From assembly GCA_003132865.1 (NCBI GenBank), contig PKYZ01000704.1, positions 1-16,286 of the forward strand: DNA of 16,286 bases, in the 5' to 3' direction. Below the pieces are notes generated by a model. It saw nothing but the letters and a program-made list of their open reading frames with translations, made no database searches and was not told the origin of the DNA. This DNA is from Bryobacterales bacterium. Its GTDB lineage: Bacteria; Acidobacteriota; Terriglobia; Bryobacterales; Bryobacteraceae. The position numbers and the translations under genes were made by a program. Shown here one piece after another: positions 14,269-16,286 of the stretch. Positions within the stretch are counted from its first letter, which is position 1. Each line of letters begins with the position of its first letter.

Positions 14269-14294
14269 ATCGGGGCGGCCGCGAGTGAGCGCAG

Positions 14295-14373
14295 CGCCCT
14301 TTCTGATTTCACGATGACATAGGGCGATGCGTGAGGTTGTGGGCAAAAGCGGCAACCGATTGAAATCAGGGCG
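14295..14373. repeat. Long interrupted inverted repeat upstream of the kinase gene
   Basis: CGCCC (14295-14299) plus TGATTTCA (14304-14311) are complementary to TGAAATCA (14361-14368) plus GGGCG (14369-14373). This gives a 13-bp stem with a 4-nt bulge and a 49-nt loop. It ends ~40 bp before the kinase -35 element. It could be a regulatory site, a small RNA, or the ends of a miniature element. Confidence 0.5.
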
Positions 14374-14415
14374 CAAAGATTTTCTCGAAATGTGTGTCAC
14401 CGGGAGGATCAGCCA

Positions 14416-14444
14416 TTGACCTGCCTGGGTTAAGGCGGTAAGCT
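14416..14444 (+). promoter_or_regulatory. Promoter of the kinase gene
   Basis: TTGACC (14416-14421) and TAAGCT (14439-14444) are separated by 17 bp. Only 8 nt lie between the -10 and the GTG start at 14453, and no Shine-Dalgarno sequence is present, so the transcript is likely leaderless or has a 1-3 nt leader. Confidence 0.5.
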
Positions 14445-14452
14445 CTACCCGA

Positions 14453-15190
14453 GTGAAGATCTGCCCCACTTGCTCCGCCGGCTACGGTAACGACGTCGGG
14501 TTCTGCCCGCGTGACGGTTCCGCATTGCGCTCCAGCGCTGGATTGGAGCCGGGCGCCGTGATCCGGAAAAAGTACGAGATCTTGAGCGAGATCGGCCGGG
14601 GCGGCATGGGCGTGGTGTACCGGGCGCGGCATCTGGTCTGGAACGAGGAGAAAGCGCTGAAGGTGCTGGTCGCTTCGGTTTCGGAAGGACAACCGGGACT
14701 CAAGAGCCTCATGGCCGAGGCCCTGGTCATGCGGCAGCTTCAGCACCCGCACATCGTACGCGTGGAGGACGCGGACTACACGGAAGACGATCAGCCGTTC
14801 GTGGTGATGGAGTATGTGGAGGGGCAGAGCTGCGGCAAAAGCTGGACCGCGAAGGACCGCTGGCCCCCCGAGCTTGCATTGCAGATCGCCGCGCAGACGT
14901 GCTCGGCGTTGTCGGCTGCGCACCAAAAGGGGATCATTCACCGGGATATCAAGCCTCAGAACCTGCTGCTGGCCAAGAGCGCGGACGGCAGCGAGACAGT
15001 GAAGGTCATCGATTTCGGGATCGCGAAAGTGCGCGAGGAAGCCGGACTGGGCTTCACGGGCATGATGACCGGCACGACTGGATTCTTCGTGGGCACGCCC
15101 GCGTACGCGTCGCCTGAACAGGCGCTCGGAATGCGCGGGAGCGACTTGGATGGGCGGGTAGTGGGCTACTTTGAATTTTCCACAGCTTGA
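14453..15190 (+). pseudogene. Ser/Thr protein kinase with zinc ribbon, truncated in the activation segment
   Basis: The product begins with a zinc-ribbon-like segment (CPTC...FCPRDG, residues 4-22) and then a Hanks-type kinase domain. It has the glycine loop IGRGGMG (47-53), Lys70 in ALKVL, the helix-C Glu89, the catalytic loop HRDIKPQN (163-170), DFG (187-189), and GTPAYASPEQALGMRGSDLDGR. Family members continue with a SDLYSLG-like segment, the rest of the C-lobe and often a membrane segment and sensor domain. Here, after the Arg codon at 15155-15157, the frame reads VVGYFEFSTA and stops at 15188-15190. The 245-residue product lacks subdomains IX-XI and is unlikely to be active. The abrupt change coincides with a sequence resembling an IS end. 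The GTG start directly follows the promoter and begins the ribbon motif. Confidence 0.85.
15158..15184 (+). mobile_element. Possible IS21-family-like terminal sequence
   Basis: Immediately after the last kinase-like codon, the DNA reads GTAGTGGGCTACTTTGAA and then TTTTCCACA. On the opposite strand it begins TGTGGAAAATTCAAAGTAGCCCAC. This resembles IS21-family ends, which start with TG and carry CAAAGTG(A/G)CCCAC-like repeats. No istA/istB gene is in the window, so this would be a remnant end marking where the kinase gene was broken. The identification is from memory of the family pattern. Confidence 0.3.
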
Positions 15191-15223
15191 ACCGCCTACG
15201 CATTCGTGCGACACTGGTAGCGT

Positions 15224-15484
15224 ATGCCGAATCCAAAAAAACCACACAGAATGCCCGAACCGGATTTTAATCAGCTTGCCCACCACCAAATCCGCATGCT
15301 TACCGACCCACCGGAGGATCGCCCTGGCCCGTCCGAGATTTCCCGCGTCATGGCCGAATTGGGCAGGCGCGGCGGAGCGCGTGGCGGGGCAGCGCGGGCC
15401 GCTGGTATGACCGCTAGGCAGCGGAGTCAAGCAGCCTCCCTAGCAGCCAAGGCGCGTTGGGCGCACAAACAGGGGAAAACATGA
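15224..15484 (+). CDS. Small RW-tail basic protein of unknown function
   Basis: This 86-residue protein is rich in Arg, Ala and Gly. It has an N-terminal Pro/Lys part, then ISRVMAELGRRGGARGGAARAAGMTARQRSQAASLAAKARWAHKQGKT. The G..GG.ARA...(T)..(Q)RS..A..AA.ARW pattern is a recurrent motif of short bacterial proteins, often found near mobile elements and suggestive of nucleic-acid binding. The ATG at 15224 has only a weak ribosome binding site; an internal ATG at codon 10 is possible. The stop overlaps the ATG of the next gene (ATGA), so the two are a coupled pair. Its DNA is lower in GC than the genes to the left of the kinase, fitting acquisition. Confidence 0.7.
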   Translation: MPNPKKPHRMPEPDFNQLAHHQIRMLTDPPEDRPGPSEISRVMAELGRRGGARGGAARAAGMTARQRSQAASLAAKARWAHKQGKT

Positions 15485-15720
15485 CCAGCGAAAAAGTAGA
15501 ATTCATCCACATCCTAGACGCCTACGTAAGCATAGACTCGATTGCCTTCATCATCGTGAAAAAGGCCGGTATAACCGTGCATCTAAAGGGTAACGATAGA
15601 ACATTCTCGGTGCGCTCTCCCTGCCCTCCAGAGGTCGATGATTTTCTTGCCAAATATACAGTTCTGGATATTCGAGGAGAGCCTCCGGCTGGTGGTGCGA
15701 TCGCGGCGTCGATTCTCTAA
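15481..15720 (+). CDS. Small beta-rich protein of unknown function
   Basis: The 79-residue product starts MTSEKVEFIHILDAYVSIDSIAFIIVKKAGITVHLKGNDRTFSV. This looks like several short beta-strands around a DAYVSIDSIAFI core, followed by a helix (PPEVDDFLAKY) and a short tail. I recognise no family. The start ATG at 15481 overlaps the previous stop (ATGA) and has AGGGG 5 nt upstream; an in-frame start at 15457 would lie inside the upstream gene. Partnered with the RW-tail protein, it could form a small regulator-effector or toxin-antitoxin-like pair, but nothing in the sequence proves that. Its second half is overlapped on the other strand by another possible gene. Confidence 0.68.
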   Translation: MTSEKVEFIHILDAYVSIDSIAFIIVKKAGITVHLKGNDRTFSVRSPCPPEVDDFLAKYTVLDIRGEPPAGGAIAASIL

Positions 15721-15853
15721 AGTCATCCAGTCCATCGTCAACCCCGTCAAGCGCTACCGCTGCCTCCAGAGCCGCTTTCCGGCGCTTGTTGTCCAAGCTG
15801 GATTCATGAAGAACCTGTAAAATTTTGGTGACTATTTCTAGCACCTTATGCAT
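15551..15853 (-). CDS. Possible small helical protein, antisense-overlapping
   Basis: A 100-codon frame starts at ATG 15853 with an excellent AGGAGG 6 nt upstream. Its first ~47 residues (MHKVLEIVTKILQVLHESSLDNKRRKAALEAAVALDGVDDGLDDF) look like plausible amphipathic helices and lie beyond the convergent + strand gene. The last ~55 residues are antisense to that gene and look less protein-like, so the frame may be a shortened gene or coincidental. The promoter is unclear; a TTAACA-type sequence lies upstream near the IS region. No family recognised. Confidence 0.35.
   Translation of the reverse strand: MHKVLEIVTKILQVLHESSLDNKRRKAALEAAVALDGVDDGLDDFRESTPRSHHQPEALLEYPELYIWQENHRPLEGRESAPRMFYRYPLDARLYRPFSR
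15827..15845. repeat. Hairpin at the edge of the transposase region
   Basis: GGTG-A-CTA (15827-15834) pairs with TAGCACC (15839-15845) around a TTTC loop, one A bulged. A T5 run lies ~9 nt further on the + strand. It may terminate the small-gene cassette. As it begins with GGTGA, it might alternatively be part of the left inverted repeat of the IS1-like element. Neither is certain. Confidence 0.35.
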
Positions 15854-15896
15854 TTTTCGCCTCCTGATCTTTTTTTAACAATTCTCTTCAAAAGTC

Positions 15897-15939
15897 TTGA
15901 CATGCGTAGACGGTTCATGCATAATAGAATCATGAACCG
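15897..15939 (+). promoter_or_regulatory. Transposase promoter overlapped by a perfect inverted repeat
   Basis: TTGACA (15897-15902), a 17-bp spacer and CATAAT (15920-15925) form a near-consensus sigma-70 promoter. The ATG at 15932 is only 6 nt past the -10 and there is no Shine-Dalgarno sequence, which points to a leaderless mRNA. CGGTTCATG (15911-15919) and CATGAACCG (15931-15939) form a perfect 9-bp inverted repeat bracketing the -10 and covering the start codon, well placed as an operator. Confidence 0.75.
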
Positions 15940-16286
15940 CCTCACTTCCGAACAGCGCGCCAAGGTCGTTAGTTGCCTGATTGAAGGCACATCCGTAAGG
16001 TCCACCGTTCGTATAACCGGCGTGGCCAAAAAGACCGTGCTCCGGCTGGTCGTAGAGCTTGGCACGTTCTGTGCCGAATACCAGGACCGGGCCTTCCGTA
16101 ATCTGAAATGTGAACGGATGCAGGTTGATGAATGCTGGTCGTTCGTATATGCCAAAGAGAAGAACGTCACGCCGGATATCGCCGCGAATAACCCCGGCGC
16201 GGGCGATGCGTGGCTCTGGGCTGCGATTGATGCCGATACCAAGCTGGTGCCCTGCTGGTACATCGGGGGTAACAGTTCAGGTGGTC
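15932..16286 (+). CDS. IS1-family-like transposase (3' truncated by window end)
   Basis: The frame from ATG 15932 stays open for 118 codons to the window end. The N-terminus (SEQRAKVVSCLIEGTSVRSTVRITGVAKKTVLRLVVELG, about 6-45) is a helix-turn-helix of the type found in single-frame IS1-like transposases. The catalytic part then begins: RMQVDECWSFVYAKEKNV (about 67-84, first DDE Asp) and AWLWAAIDADTKLVPCWYIGG (about 96-116, second acidic strand). The remaining third of the DDE domain is outside the window. There is no break in the visible part, so the element may be active. A minus-strand frame over the same DNA (16263-15838) is a shadow. The element's left end is not settled, but probably lies between 15721 and 15897. 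Confidence 0.8.
   Translation, partial: MNRLTSEQRAKVVSCLIEGTSVRSTVRITGVAKKTVLRLVVELGTFCAEYQDRAFRNLKCERMQVDECWSFVYAKEKNVTPDIAANNPGAGDAWLWAAIDADTKLVPCWYIGGNSSGG

Noticed and set aside
13990..14270. RNase P RNA, tmRNA or group II intron
   Set aside because: None of the conserved landmark sequences (such as AGAGGAAAGTCC or a domain V hairpin) is present.
14058..14288. 76-codon + frame in the non-coding region
   Set aside because: It spans several strong hairpins and a perfect 18-bp palindrome, has no ribosome binding site, and is low complexity.
14366..15430. 354-codon minus frame
   Set aside because: Antisense to the kinase gene and the RW-tail gene; its length results from GC bias.
15638..15820. 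60-codon + frame after the beta-rich protein
   Set aside because: It overlaps the preceding gene out of frame, has no ribosome binding site, and has no protein-like pattern.
15838..16263. 141-codon minus frame in the IS region
   Set aside because: Complement of the conserved transposase sequence; Ser/Thr/Arg-rich without motifs.

Overview
The window looks like a piece of an Acidobacteria chromosome, most like the Bryobacteraceae/Solibacter group. This is inferred from the gene families and the GC-rich coding sequence, not from a marker gene. The pointers are an Oar-like TonB-dependent outer-membrane protein carrying the usual acidobacterial signatures, a neighbouring protein of the VWFA-related acidobacterial type, a zinc-ribbon Ser/Thr kinase, and small RW/GG-type proteins.

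Left part (1-8579). A secreted glycoside hydrolase, cut by the window start, runs on the + strand. It meets a long minus-strand gene train reading from 8579 down to 1595: LigB-type dioxygenase (ygiD-like), a DUF433 protein, an Oar-like outer-membrane beta-barrel, a VWA-like secreted protein, a membrane-anchored coiled-coil protein, a small secreted protein, and rsmI. Several junctions are translationally coupled: a TTGA overlap between barrel and VWA, a 4-nt gap between VWA and coiled-coil gene, and a CTGA overlap into rsmI. The middle four genes make a plausible, poorly described cell-envelope module.

Middle (8599-13818). A divergent ABC exporter operon (ATPase, permease) is coupled to a beta-propeller gene broken by an 11-bp insertion that leaves a 9-bp direct repeat. 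Next come a small minus-strand protein with a clear promoter and a scar where the N-terminus of a DinB-like gene abuts the C-terminus of an MFS transporter. A single-domain asparaginase and a convergent thrB (homoserine kinase) follow, their stop codons overlapping at TTAA.

Right part (13819-16286). About 630 bp without a protein gene hold a run of G-tracts, a dense series of hairpins that may be a structured RNA, and long inverted repeats. A Ser/Thr kinase gene with its own promoter is cut off in the activation segment, at a sequence resembling an IS21-family end. Beyond lies lower-GC, probably acquired DNA: a coupled two-gene cassette of small proteins, a possible antisense gene, and an IS1-family-like transposase that runs off the window. 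The transposase has a near-consensus promoter overlapped by a perfect 9-bp inverted repeat.

A recurring theme is -10 elements only 6-8 nt before start codons that lack a Shine-Dalgarno sequence (thrB, kinase, transposase), suggesting leaderless mRNAs. No tRNA, rRNA or CRISPR array was seen.
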